Shown piece after piece: positions 21,815-34,224 of a DNA stretch of 64,000 nucleotides. Source of the stretch: Myoxocephalus aenaeus (taxonomy: Eukaryota > Chordata > Actinopteri > Perciformes > Cottidae); the NCBI GenBank assembly GCA_038501785.1, contig JBAMJR010000788.1:1-64000 (forward strand), written 5' to 3'. Each line of letters opens with the position of its first letter. Positions within the stretch are counted from its first letter, which is position 1. A program made the position numbers and the translations under genes. Under the pieces are notes generated by a model. The model had not been told where the DNA came from. It saw only the letters and a list, made by a program, of their open reading frames with translations, and did no database searches.

Positions 21815-21978
21815 ATACTTACCTGGCAGGGGAGATACCATGATCATCAAGGTGGTTCACCCAGGGCGAGGCTCAGCCATTGCACGCCGGCTGTGCTGAC
21901 CCCTGCGAATTCCCCAAATGTGGGAATCTCGACTGCACAATTTCTGGTAGTGGGGTACTGCGTTCGCGCTCTCCCCTG
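21815..21978 (+). ncRNA. RNU1: U1 snRNA gene, unit 31 (U142 variant)
   Basis: Last U142 gene of the window, with the 7-bp deletion. The 5' half is left-type; the 3' side has GCGATTC and CCCCGTGG but TGACGTAA, so it is a junction unit between the two domains. Confidence 0.97.
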
Positions 21979-22536
21979 ATCATTATGTTGAATAAAAAAA
22001 ATAAAAAAAGCGATTCTTAAGTGGAGCTGGACATGCTGCTGTTCAGCATGCCGCCTCACTGACGTAATTGACACCGGAGGAACATAAGTGCTCAAACCTG
22101 GGTAAACTGTTATGCCAAGTGGCCCCTGCAGAACCAGACCCACCTCTGGAGCTCACCCCCAACCCGGCTCACCATCCGACCCCGTGGACCCACACTTAAG
22201 CACACCCCCTGAGTTAAAGACCCTATTTGGCCAATTTAGATTCTCGTGCCCCTGGTACTCCAGAATAAGAGACACTCTGGATGATAACTGACATTTGGGT
22301 TAAGAGAAGAGAATGACATTGCAACTACATTAGTATGGGCAATACAGCTAGTCCCATTGCACATAGCCCAATGGCAGTTATTGTGGGGCTGTGTTTGCTT
22401 TCTGAGAAGGAGAAACTGCTTGCCAAGGGAAGCTAATATGCTAAAGGCATTGAACTCTGGGATTATGCCATCTGCGAACCGTGAACTGGAGGGCTGTGTC
22501 TGGGAATTCCCACCCTGTCTCTGTCTCTTCCAACTC

Positions 22537-22700
22537 ATACTTACCTGGCAGGGGAGATACCATGATCATCAAGGTGGTTCACCCAGGGCGAGGCTCAGCC
22601 ATTGCACGCCGGCTGTGCTGACCCCTGCGAATTCCCCAAATGTGGGAATCTCGACTGCACAATTTCTGGTAGTGGGGGACTGCGTTCGCGCTCTCCCCTG
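22537..22700 (+). ncRNA. RNU1: U1 snRNA gene, unit 32
   Basis: G142; first fully right-type unit of the main right domain (GCGATTC, TGACATAA). Confidence 0.97.
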
Positions 22701-23258
22701 ATCATTATGTTGAATAAAAAAAATAAAAAAAGCGATTCTTAAGTGGAGCTGGACATGCTGCTGTTCAGCATGCCGCCTCACTGACATAATTGACACCGGA
22801 GGAACATAAGTGCTCAAACCTGGGTAAACTGTTATGCCAAGTGGCCCCTGCAGAACCAGACCCACCTCTGGAGCTCACCCCCAACCCGGCTCACCATCCG
22901 ACCCCGTGGACCCACACTTAAGCACACCCCCTGAGTTAAAGACCCTATTTGGCCAATTTAGATTCTCGTGCCCCTGGTACTCCAGAATAAGAGACACTCT
23001 GGATGATAACTGACATTTGGGTTAAGAGAAGAGAATGACATTGCAACTACATTAGTATGGGCAATACAGCTAGTCCCATTGCACATAGCCCAATGGCAGT
23101 TATTGTGGGGCTGTGTTTGCTTTCTGAGAAGGAGAAACTGCTTGCCAAGGGAAGCTAATATGCTAAAGGCATTGAACTCTGGGATTATGCCATCTGCGAA
23201 CCGTGAACTGGAGGGCTGTGTCTGGGAATTCCCACCCTGTCTCTGTCTCTTCCAACTC

Positions 23259-23422
23259 ATACTTACCTGGCAGGGGAGATACCATGATCATCAAGGTGGT
23301 TCACCCAGGGCGAGGCTCAGCCATTGCACGCCGGCTGTGCTGACCCCTGCGAATTCCCCAAATGTGGGAATCTCGACTGCACAATTTCTGGTAGTGGGGG
23401 ACTGCGTTCGCGCTCTCCCCTG
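23259..23422 (+). ncRNA. RNU1: U1 snRNA gene, unit 33
   Basis: G142; TGACATAA; same markers as unit 32. Confidence 0.97.
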
Positions 23423-23980
23423 ATCATTATGTTGAATAAAAAAAATAAAAAAAGCGATTCTTAAGTGGAGCTGGACATGCTGCTGTTCAGCATGCCGCCT
23501 CACTGACATAATTGACACCGGAGGAACATAAGTGCTCAAACCTGGGTAAACTGTTATGCCAAGTGGCCCCTGCAGAACCAGACCCACCTCTGGAGCTCAC
23601 CCCCAACCCGGCTCACCATCCGACCCCGTGGACCCACACTTAAGCACACCCCCTGAGTTAAAGACCCTATTTGGCCAATTTAGATTCTCGTGCCCCTGGT
23701 ACTCCAGAATAAGAGACACTCTGGATGATAACTGACATTTGGGTTAAGAGAAGAGAATGACATTGCAACTACATTAGTATGGGCAATACAGCTAGTCCCA
23801 TTGCACATAGCCCAATGGCAGTTATTGTGGGGCTGTGTTTGCTTTCTGAGAAGGAGAAACTGCTTGCCAAGGGAAGCTAATATGCTAAAGGCATTGAACT
23901 CTGGGATTATGCCATCTGCGAACCGTGAACTGGAGGGCTGTGTCTGGGAATTCCCACCCTGTCTCTGTCTCTTCCAACTC

Positions 23981-24144
23981 ATACTTACCTGGCAGGGGAG
24001 ATACCATGATCATCAAGGTGGTTCACCCAGGGCGAGGCTCAGCCATTGCACGCCGGCTGTGCTGACCCCTGCGAATTCCCCAAATGTGGGAATCTCGACT
24101 GCACAATTTCTGGTAGTGGGGGACTGCGTTCGCGCTCTCCCCTG
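23981..24144 (+). ncRNA. RNU1: U1 snRNA gene, unit 34
   Basis: G142; TGACATAA; the extra unit that distinguishes the 28-36 block from the 1-8 block. Confidence 0.97.
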
Positions 24145-24695
24145 ATCATTATGTTGAATAAAAAAAATAAAAAAAGCGATTCTTAAGTGGAGCTGGACAT
24201 GCTGCTGTTCAGCATGCCGCCTCACTGACATAATTGACACCGGAGGAACATAAGTGCTCAAACCTGGGTAAACTGTTATGCCAAGTGGCCCCTGCAGAAC
24301 CAGACCCACCTCTGGAGCTCACCCCCAACCCGGCTCACCATCCGACCCCGTGGACCCACACTTAAGCACACCCCCTGAGTTAAAGACCCTATTTGGCCAA
24401 TTTAGATTCTCGTGCCCCTGGTACTCCAGAATAAGAGACACTCTGGATGATAACTGACATTTGGGTTAAGAGAAGAGAATGACATTGCAATTACATTAGT
24501 ATGGGCAATACAGCTAGTCCCATTGCACATAGCCCAATGGCAGTTATTGTGGGGCTGTGTTTGCTTTCTCAGAAGGAGAAACTGCTTGCCAAGGGAAGCT
24601 AATATGCTAAAGGCATTGAACTCTGGGATTATGCGAACCGTGAACTGGAGGGCTGTGTCTGGGAGTTCCCACCCTGTCTCTGTCTCTTCCAACTC

Positions 24696-24859
24696 ATACT
24701 TACCTGGCAGGGGAGATACCATGATCATCAAGGTGGTTCACCCAGGGCGAGGCTCAGCCATTGCACGCCGGCTGTGCTGACCCCTGCGAATTCCCCAAAT
24801 GTGGGAATCTCGACTGCACAATTTCTGGTAGTGGGGGACTGCGTTCGCGCTCTCCCCTG
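24696..24859 (+). ncRNA. RNU1: U1 snRNA gene, unit 35
   Basis: G142; TTGCAATT, TTCTCAGAAGG, 7-bp deletion and GGGAGTTCCC, as in unit 7. Confidence 0.97.
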
Positions 24860-25417
24860 ATCATTATGTTGAATAAAAAAAATAAAAAAAGCGATTCTTA
24901 AGTGGAGCTGGACATGCTGCTGTTCAGCATGCCGCCTCACTGACATAATTGACACCGGAGGAACATAAGTGCTCAAACCTGGGTAAACTGTTATGCCAAG
25001 TGGCCCCTGCAGAACCAGACCCACCTCTGGAGCTCACCCCCAACCCGGCTCACCATCCGACCCCGTGGACCCACACTTAAGCACACCCCCTGAGTTAAAG
25101 ACCCTATTTGGCCAATTTAGATTCTCGTGCCCCTGGTACTCCAGAATAAGAGACACTCTGGATGATAACTGACATTTGGGTTAAGAGAAGAGAATGACAT
25201 TGCAACTACATTAGTATGGGCAATACAGCTAGTCCCATTGCACATAGCCCAATGGCAGTTATTGTGGGGCTGTGTTTGCTTTCTCAGAAGGAGAAACTGC
25301 TTGCCAAGGGAAGCTAATATGCTAAAGGCATTGAACTCTGGGATTATGCCATCTGCGAACCGTGAACTGGAGGGCTGTGTCTGGGAATTCCCACCCTGTC
25401 TCTGTCTCTTCCAACTC

Positions 25418-25581
25418 ATACTTACCTGGCAGGGGAGATACCATGATCATCAAGGTGGTTCACCCAGGGCGAGGCTCAGCCATTGCACGCCGGCTGTGCT
25501 GACCCCTGCGAATTCCCCAAATGTGGGAATCTCGACTGCACAATTTCTGGTAGTGGGGGACTGCGTTCGCGCTCTCCCCTG
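25418..25581 (+). ncRNA. RNU1: U1 snRNA gene, unit 36
   Basis: G142; TTCTCAGAAGG and TGACATAA; upstream part matches unit 8. Confidence 0.97.
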
Positions 25582-26139
25582 ATCATTATGTTGAATAAAA
25601 AAAATAAAAAAAGCGATTCTTAAGTGGAGCTGGACATGCTGCTGTTCAGCATGCCGCCTCACTGACATAATTGACACCGGAGGAACATAAGTGCTCAAAC
25701 CTGGGTAAACTGTTATGCCAAGTGGCCCCTGCAGAACCAGACCCACCTCTGGAGCTCACCCCCAACCCGGCTCACCATCCGACCCCGTGGACCCACACTT
25801 AAGCACACCCCCTGAGTTAAAGACCCTATTTGGCCAATTTAGATTCTCGTGCCCCTGGTACTCCAGAATAAGAGACACTCTGGATGATAACTGACATTTG
25901 GGTTAAGAGAAGAGAATGACATTGCAACTACATTAGTATGGGCAATACAGCTAGTCCCATTGCACATAGCCCAATGGCAGTTATTGTGGGGCTGTGTTTG
26001 CTTTCTGAGAAGGAGAAACTGCTTGCCAAGGGAAGCTAATATGCTAAAGGCATTGAACTCTGGGATTATGCCATCTGCGAACCGTGAACTGGAGGGCTGT
26101 GTCTGGGAATTCCCACCCTGTCTCTGTCTCTTCCAACTC

Positions 26140-26303
26140 ATACTTACCTGGCAGGGGAGATACCATGATCATCAAGGTGGTTCACCCAGGGCGAGGCTCA
26201 GCCATTGCACGCCGGCTGTGCTGACCCCTGTGAATTCCCCAAATGTGGGAATCTCGACTGCACAATTTCTGGTAGTGGGGGACTGCGTTCGCGCTCTCCC
26301 CTG
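26140..26303 (+). ncRNA. RNU1: U1 snRNA gene, unit 37 (C92U)
   Basis: G142. Private C to T at 26231 (RNA position 92) at the base of stem-loop III, turning a C-G pair into a U-G wobble; it is a CpG to TpG change. Spacer TGACGTAA. Confidence 0.97.
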
Positions 26304-26854
26304 ATCATTATGTTGAATAAAAAAAATAAAAAAAGCGATTCTTAAGTGGAGCTGGACATGCTGCTGTTCAGCATGCCGCCTCACTGACGTAATTGACACC
26401 GGAGGAACATAAGTGCTCAAACCTGGGTAAACTGTTATGCCAAGTGGCCCCTGCAGAACCAGACCCACCTCTGGAGCTCACCCCCAACCCGGCTCACCAT
26501 CCGACCCCGTGGACCCACACTTAAGCACACCCCCTGAGTTAAAGACCCTATTTGGCCAATTTAGATTCTCGTGCCCCTGGTACTCCAGAATAAGAGACAC
26601 TCTGGATGATAACTGACATTTGGGTTAAGAGAAGAGAATGACATTGCAACTACATTAGTATGGGCAATACAGCTAGTCCCATTGCACATAGCCCAATGGC
26701 AGTTATTGTGGGGCTGTGTTTGCTTTCTCAGAAGGAGAAACTGCTTGCCAAGGGAAGCTAATATGCTAAAGGCATTGAACTCTGGGATTATGCGAACCGT
26801 GAACTGGAGGGCTGTGTCTGGGAGTTCCCACCCTGTCTCTGTCTCTTCCAACTC

Positions 26855-27018
26855 ATACTTACCTGGCAGGGGAGATACCATGATCATCAAGGTGGTTCAC
26901 CCAGGGCGAGGCTCAGCCATTGCACGCCGGCTGTGCTGACCCCTGCGAATTCCCCAAATGTGGGAATCTCGACTGCACAATTTCTGGTAGTGGGGGACTG
27001 CGTTCGCGCTCTCCCCTG
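26855..27018 (+). ncRNA. RNU1: U1 snRNA gene, unit 38
   Basis: G142; 7-bp deletion with GGGAGTTCCC and TTCTCAGAAGG, but TTGCAACT rather than TTGCAATT. Confidence 0.97.
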
Positions 27019-27576
27019 ATCATTATGTTGAATAAAAAAAATAAAAAAAGCGATTCTTAAGTGGAGCTGGACATGCTGCTGTTCAGCATGCCGCCTCACT
27101 GACATAATTGACACCGGAGGAACATAAGTGCTCAAACCTGGGTAAACTGTTATGCCAAGTGGCCCCTGCAGAACCAGACCCACCTCTGGAGCTCACCCCC
27201 AACCCGGCTCACCATCCGACCCCGTGGACCCACACTTAAGCACACCCCCTGAGTTAAAGACCCTATTTGGCCAATTTAGATTCTCGTGCCCCTGGTACTC
27301 CAGAATAAGAGACACTCTGGATGATAACTGACATTTGGGTTAAGAGAAGAGAATGACATTGCAACTACATTAGTATGGGCAATACAGCTAGTCCCATTGC
27401 ACATAGCCCAATGGCAGTTATTGTGGGGCTGTGTTTGCTTTCTGAGAAGGAGAAACTGCTTGCCAAGGGAAGCTAATATGCTAAAGGCATTGAACTCTGG
27501 GATTATGCCATCTGCGAACCGTGAACTGGAGGGCTGTGTCTGGGAATTCCCACCCTGTCTCTGTCTCTTCCAACTC

Positions 27577-27740
27577 ATACTTACCTGGCAGGGGAGATAC
27601 CATGATCATCAAGGTGGTTCACCCAGGGCGAGGCTCAGCCATTGCACGCCGGCTGTGCTGACCCCTGCGAATTCCCCAAATGTGGGAATCTCGACTGCAC
27701 AATTTCTGGTAGTGGGGGACTGCGTTCGCGCTCTCCCCTG
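27577..27740 (+). ncRNA. RNU1: U1 snRNA gene, unit 39
   Basis: G142; TTCTGAGAAGG and TGACATAA. Confidence 0.97.
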
Positions 27741-28298
27741 ATCATTATGTTGAATAAAAAAAATAAAAAAAGCGATTCTTAAGTGGAGCTGGACATGCTG
27801 CTGTTCAGCATGCCGCCTCACTGACATAATTGACACCGGAGGAACATAAGTGCTCAAACCTGGGTAAACTGTTATGCCAAGTGGCCCCTGCAGAACCAGA
27901 CCCACCTCTGGAGCTCACCCCCAACCCGGCTCACCATCCGACCCCGTGGACCCACACTTAAGCACACCCCCTGAGTTAAAGACCCTATTTGGCCAATTTA
28001 GATTCTCGTGCCCCTGGTACTCCAGAATAAGAGACACTCTGGATGATAACTGACATTTGGGTTAAGAGAAGAGAATGACATTGCAACTACATTAGTATGG
28101 GCAATACAGCTAGTCCCATTGCACATAGCCCAATGGCAGTTATTGTGGGGCTGTGTTTGCTTTCTGAGAAGGAGAAACTGCTTGCCAAGGGAAGCTAATA
28201 TGCTAAAGGCATTGAACTCTGGGATTATGCCATCTGCGAACCGTGAACTGGAGGGCTGTGTCTGGGAATTCCCACCCTGTCTCTGTCTCTTCCAACTC

Positions 28299-28462
28299 AT
28301 ACTTACCTGGCAGGGGAGATACCATGATCATCAAGGTGGTTCACCCAGGGCGAGGCTCAGCCATTGCACGCCGGCTGTGCTGACCCCTGCGAATTCCCCA
28401 AATGTGGGAATCTCGACTGCACAATTTCTGGTAGTGGGGGACTGCGTTCGCGCTCTCCCCTG
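28299..28462 (+). ncRNA. RNU1: U1 snRNA gene, unit 40
   Basis: G142; same markers as unit 39. Confidence 0.97.
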
Positions 28463-29013
28463 ATCATTATGTTGAATAAAAAAAATAAAAAAAGCGATTC
28501 TTAAGTGGAGCTGGACATGCTGCTGTTCAGCATGCCGCCTCACTGACATAATTGACACCGGAGGAACATAAGTGCTCAAACCTGGGTAAACTGTTATGCC
28601 AAGTGGCCCCTGCAGAACCAGACCCACCTCTGGAGCTCACCCCCAACCCGGCTCACCATCCGACCCCGTGGACCCACACTTAAGCACACCCCCTGAGTTA
28701 AAGACCCTATTTGGCCAATTTAGATTCTCGTGCCCCTGGTACTCCAGAATAAGAGACACTCTGGATGATAACTGACATTTGGGTTAAGAGAAGAGAATGA
28801 CATTGCAATTACATTAGTATGGGCAATACAGCTAGTCCCATTGCACATAGCCCAATGGCAGTTATTGTGGGGCTGTGTTTGCTTTCTCAGAAGGAGAAAC
28901 TGCTTGCCAAGGGAAGCTAATATGCTAAAGGCATTGAACTCTGGGATTATGCGAACCGTGAACTGGAGGGCTGTGTCTGGGAGTTCCCACCCTGTCTCTG
29001 TCTCTTCCAACTC

Positions 29014-29177
29014 ATACTTACCTGGCAGGGGAGATACCATGATCATCAAGGTGGTTCACCCAGGGCGAGGCTCAGCCATTGCACGCCGGCTGTGCTGACC
29101 CCTGCGAATTCCCCAAATGTGGGAATCTCGACTGCACAATTTCTGGTAGTGGGGGACTGCGTTCGCGCTCTCCCCTG
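29014..29177 (+). ncRNA. RNU1: U1 snRNA gene, unit 41
   Basis: G142; TTGCAATT and 7-bp-deletion haplotype of unit 7; TGACATAA. Confidence 0.97.
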
Positions 29178-29735
29178 ATCATTATGTTGAATAAAAAAAA
29201 TAAAAAAAGCGATTCTTAAGTGGAGCTGGACATGCTGCTGTTCAGCATGCCGCCTCACTGACATAATTGACACCGGAGGAACATAAGTGCTCAAACCTGG
29301 GTAAACTGTTATGCCAAGTGGCCCCTGCAGAACCAGACCCACCTCTGGAGCTCACCCCCAACCCGGCTCACCATCCGACCCCGTGGACCCACACTTAAGC
29401 ACACCCCCTGAGTTAAAGACCCTATTTGGCCAATTTAGATTCTCGTGCCCCTGGTACTCCAGAATAAGAGACACTCTGGATGATAACTGACATTTGGGTT
29501 AAGAGAAGAGAATGACATTGCAACTACATTAGTATGGGCAATACAGCTAGTCCCATTGCACATAGCCCAATGGCAGTTATTGTGGGGCTGTGTTTGCTTT
29601 CTCAGAAGGAGAAACTGCTTGCCAAGGGAAGCTAATATGCTAAAGGCATTGAACTCTGGGATTATGCCATCTGCGAACCGTGAACTGGAGGGCTGTGTCT
29701 GGGAATTCCCACCCTGTCTCTGTCTCTTCCAACTC

Positions 29736-29899
29736 ATACTTACCTGGCAGGGGAGATACCATGATCATCAAGGTGGTTCACCCAGGGCGAGGCTCAGCCA
29801 TTGCACGCCGGCTGTGCTGACCCCTGCGAATTCCCCAAATGTGGGAATCTCGACTGCACAATTTCTGGTAGTGGGGGACTGCGTTCGCGCTCTCCCCTG
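29736..29899 (+). ncRNA. RNU1: U1 snRNA gene, unit 42
   Basis: G142; TTCTCAGAAGG, TGACATAA; first unit of higher-order block A (pairs with unit 54). Confidence 0.97.
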
Positions 29900-30457
29900 A
29901 TCATTATGTTGAATAAAAAAAATAAAAAAAGCGATTCTTAAGTGGAGCTGGACATGCTGCTGTTCAGCATGCCGCCTCACTGACATAATTGACACCGGAG
30001 GAACATAAGTGCTCAAACCTGGGTAAACTGTTATGCCAAGTGGCCCCTGCAGAACCAGACCCACCTCTGGAGCTCACCCCCAACCCGGCTCACCATCCGA
30101 CCCCGTGGACCCACACTTAAGCACACCCCCTGAGTTAAAGACCCTATTTGGCCAATTTAGATTCTCGTGCCCCTGGTACTCCAGAATAAGAGACACTCTG
30201 GATGATAACTGACATTTGGGTTAAGAGAAGAGAATGACATTGCAACTACATTAGTATGGGCAATACAGCTAGTCCCATTGCACATAGCCCAATGGCAGTT
30301 ATTGTGGGGCTGTGTTTGCTTTCTCAGAAGGAGAAACTGCTTGCCAAGGGAAGCTAATATGCTAAAGGCATTGAACTCTGGGATTATGCCATCTGCGAAC
30401 CGTGAACTGGAGGGCTGTGTCTGGGAATTCCCACCCTGTCTCTGTCTCTTCCAACTC

Positions 30458-30621
30458 ATACTTACCTGGCAGGGGAGATACCATGATCATCAAGGTGGTT
30501 CACCCAGGGCGAGGCTCAGCCATTGCACGCCGGCTGTGCTGACCCCTGCGAATTCCCCAAATGTGGGAATCTCGACTGCACAATTTCTGGTAGTGGGGGA
30601 CTGCGTTCGCGCTCTCCCCTG
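30458..30621 (+). ncRNA. RNU1: U1 snRNA gene, unit 43
   Basis: G142; TTCTCAGAAGG, TGACATAA; pairs with unit 55. Confidence 0.97.
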
Positions 30622-31172
30622 ATCATTATGTTGAATAAAAAAAATAAAAAAAGCGATTCTTAAGTGGAGCTGGACATGCTGCTGTTCAGCATGCCGCCTC
30701 ACTGACATAATTGACACCGGAGGAACATAAGTGCTCAAACCTGGGTAAACTGTTATGCCAAGTGGCCCCTGCAGAACCAGACCCACCTCTGGAGCTCACC
30801 CCCAACCCGGCTCACCATCCGACCCCGTGGACCCACACTTAAGCACACCCCCTGAGTTAAAGACCCTATTTGGCCAATTTAGATTCTCGTGCCCCTGGTA
30901 CTCCAGAATAAGAGACACTCTGGATGATAACTGACATTTGGGTTAAGAGAAGAGAATGACATTGCAATTACATTAGTATGGGCAATACAGCTAGTCCCAT
31001 TGCACATAGCCCAATGGCAGTTATTGTGGGGCTGTGTTTGCTTTCTCAGAAGGAGAAACTGCTTGCCAAGGGAAGCTAATATGCTAAAGGCATTGAACTC
31101 TGGGATTATGCGAACCGTGAACTGGAGGGCTGTGTCTGGGAGTTCCCACCCTGTCTCTGTCTCTTCCAACTC

Positions 31173-31336
31173 ATACTTACCTGGCAGGGGAGATACCATG
31201 ATCATCAAGGTGGTTCACCCAGGGCGAGGCTCAGCCATTGCACGCCGGCTGTGCTGACCCCTGCGAATTCCCCAAATGTGGGAATCTCGACTGCACAATT
31301 TCTGGTAGTGGGGGACTGCGTTCGCGCTCTCCCCTG
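31173..31336 (+). ncRNA. RNU1: U1 snRNA gene, unit 44
   Basis: G142; TTGCAATT and 7-bp-deletion haplotype; pairs with unit 56. Confidence 0.97.
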
Positions 31337-31894
31337 ATCATTATGTTGAATAAAAAAAATAAAAAAAGCGATTCTTAAGTGGAGCTGGACATGCTGCTGT
31401 TCAGCATGCCGCCTCACTGACATAATTGACACCGGAGGAACATAAGTGCTCAAACCTGGGTAAACTGTTATGCCAAGTGGCCCCTGCAGAACCAGACCCA
31501 CCTCTGGAGCTCACCCCCAACCCGGCTCACCATCCGACCCCGTGGACCCACACTTAAGCACACCCCCTGAGTTAAAGACCCTATTTGGCCAATTTAGATT
31601 CTCGTGCCCCTGGTACTCCAGAATAAGAGACACTCTGGATGATAACTGACATTTGGGTTAAGAGAAGAGAATGACATTGCAACTACATTAGTATGGGCAA
31701 TACAGCTAGTCCCATTGCACATAGCCCAATGGCAGTTATTGTGGGGCTGTGTTTGCTTTCTGAGAAGGAGAAACTGCTTGCCAAGGGAAGCTAATATGCT
31801 AAAGGCATTGAACTCTGGGATTATGCCATCTGCGAACCGTGAACTGGAGGGCTGTGTCTGGGAATTCCCACCCTGTCTCTGTCTCTTCCAACTC

Positions 31895-32058
31895 ATACTT
31901 ACCTGGCAGGGGAGATACCATGATCATCAAGGTGGTTCACCCAGGGCGAGGCTCAGCCATTGCACGCCGGCTGTGCTGACCCCTGCGAATTCCCCAAATG
32001 TGGGAATCTCGACTGCACAATTTCTGGTAGTGGGGGACTGCGTTCGCGCTCTCCCCTG
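31895..32058 (+). ncRNA. RNU1: U1 snRNA gene, unit 45
   Basis: G142; TTCTGAGAAGG, TGACGTAA and GACGCTCTGG at the unit end; pairs with unit 57. Confidence 0.97.
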
Positions 32059-32616
32059 ATCATTATGTTGAATAAAAAAAATAAAAAAAGCGATTCTTAA
32101 GTGGAGCTGGACATGCTGCTGTTCAGCATGCCGCCTCACTGACGTAATTGACACCGGAGGAACATAAGTGCTCAAACCTGGGTAAACTGTTATGCCAAGT
32201 GGCCCCTGCAGAACCAGACCCACCTCTGGAGCTCACCCCCAACCCGGCTCACCATCCGACCCCGTGGACCCACACTTAAGCACACCCCCTGAGTTAAAGA
32301 CCCTATTTGGCCAATTTAGATTCTCGTGCCCCTGGTACTCCAGAATAAGAGACGCTCTGGATGATAACTGACATTTGGGTTAAGAGAAGAGAATGACATT
32401 GCAACTACATTAGTATGGGCAATACAGCTAGTCCCATTGCACATAGCCCAATGGCAGTTATTGTGGGGCTGTGTTTGCTTTCTCAGAAGGAGAAACTGCT
32501 TGCCAAGGGAAGCTAATATGCTAAAGGCATTGAACTCTGGGATTATGCCATCTGCGAACCGTGAACTGGAGGGCTGTGTCTGGGAATTCCCACCCTGTCT
32601 CTGTCTCTTCCAACTC

Positions 32617-32780
32617 ATACTTACCTGGCAGGGGAGATACCATGATCATCAAGGTGGTTCACCCAGGGCGAGGCTCAGCCATTGCACGCCGGCTGTGCTG
32701 ACCCCTGCGAATTCCCCAAATGTGGGAATCTCGACTGCACAATTTCTGGTAGTGGGGGACTGCGTTCGCGCTCTCCCCTG
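32617..32780 (+). ncRNA. RNU1: U1 snRNA gene, unit 46
   Basis: G142; TTCTCAGAAGG, TGACGTAA; pairs with unit 58. Confidence 0.97.
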
Positions 32781-33338
32781 ATCATTATGTTGAATAAAAA
32801 AAATAAAAAAAGCGATTCTTAAGTGGAGCTGGACATGCTGCTGTTCAGCATGCCGCCTCACTGACGTAATTGACACCGGAGGAACATAAGTGCTCAAACC
32901 TGGGTAAACTGTTATGCCAAGTGGCCCCTGCAGAACCAGACCCACCTCTGGAGCTCACCCCCAACCCGGCTCACCATCCGACCCCGTGGACCCACACTTA
33001 AGCACACCCCCTGAGTTAAAGACCCTATTTGGCCAATTTAGATTCTCGTGCCCCTGGTACTCCAGAATAAGAGACACTCTGGATGATAACTGACATTTGG
33101 GTTAAGAGAAGAGAATGACATTGCAACTACATTAGTATGGGCAATACAGCTAGTCCCATTGCACATAGCCCAATGGCAGTTATTGTGGGGCTGTGTTTGC
33201 TTTCTCAGAAGGAGAAACTGCTTGCCAAGGGAAGCTAATATGCTAAAGGCATTGAACTCTGGGATTATGCCATCTGCGAACCGTGAACTGGAGGGCTGTG
33301 TCTGGGAATTCCCACCCTGTCTCTGTCTCTTCCAACTC

Positions 33339-33502
33339 ATACTTACCTGGCAGGGGAGATACCATGATCATCAAGGTGGTTCACCCAGGGCGAGGCTCAG
33401 CCATTGCACGCCGGCTGTGCTGACCCCTGCGAATTCCCCAAATGTGGGAATCTCGACTGCACAATTTCTGGTAGTGGGGGACTGCGTTCGCGCTCTCCCC
33501 TG
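33339..33502 (+). ncRNA. RNU1: U1 snRNA gene, unit 47
   Basis: G142; the spacer has TGATGTAA, ACAATCC, CCCCATGG and CCTAAG, a four-marker combination found only here and in unit 59. Confidence 0.97.
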
Positions 33503-34060
33503 ATCATTATGTTGAATAAAAAAAATAAAAAAAGCGATTCTTAAGTGGAGCTGGACATGCTGCTGTTCAGCATGCCGCCTCACTGATGTAATTGACACCG
33601 GAGGAACATAAGTGCTCAAACCTGGGTAAACTGTTATGCCAAGTGGCCCCTGCAGAACCAGACCCACCTCTGGAGCTCACCCCCAACCCGGCTCACAATC
33701 CGACCCCATGGACCCACACTTAAGCACACCCCCTAAGTTAAAGACCCTATTTGGCCAATTTAGATTCTCGTGCCCCTGGTACTCCAGAATAAGAGACACT
33801 CTGGATGATAACTGACATTTGGGTTAAGAGAAGAGAATGACATTGCAACTACATTAGTATGGGCAATACAGCTAGTCCCATTGCACATAGCCCAATGGCA
33901 GTTATTGTGGGGCTGTGTTTGCTTTCTGAGAAGGAGAAACTGCTTGCCAAGGGAAGCTAATATGCTAAAGGCATTGAACTCTGGGATTATGCCATCTGCG
34001 AACCGTGAACTGGAGGGCTGTGTCTGGGAATTCCCACCCTGTCTCTGTCTCTTCCAACTC

Positions 34061-34224
34061 ATACTTACCTGGCAGGGGAGATACCATGATCATCAAGGTG
34101 GTTCACCCAGGGCGAGGCTCAGCCATTGCACGCCGGCTGTGCTGACCCCTGCGAATTCCCCAAATGTGGGAATCTCGACTGCACAATTTCTGGTAGTGGG
34201 GGACTGCGTTCGCGCTCTCCCCTG
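34061..34224 (+). ncRNA. RNU1: U1 snRNA gene, unit 48
   Basis: G142; TTCTGAGAAGG, TGATGTAA, CCTAAG; pairs with unit 60. Confidence 0.97.
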
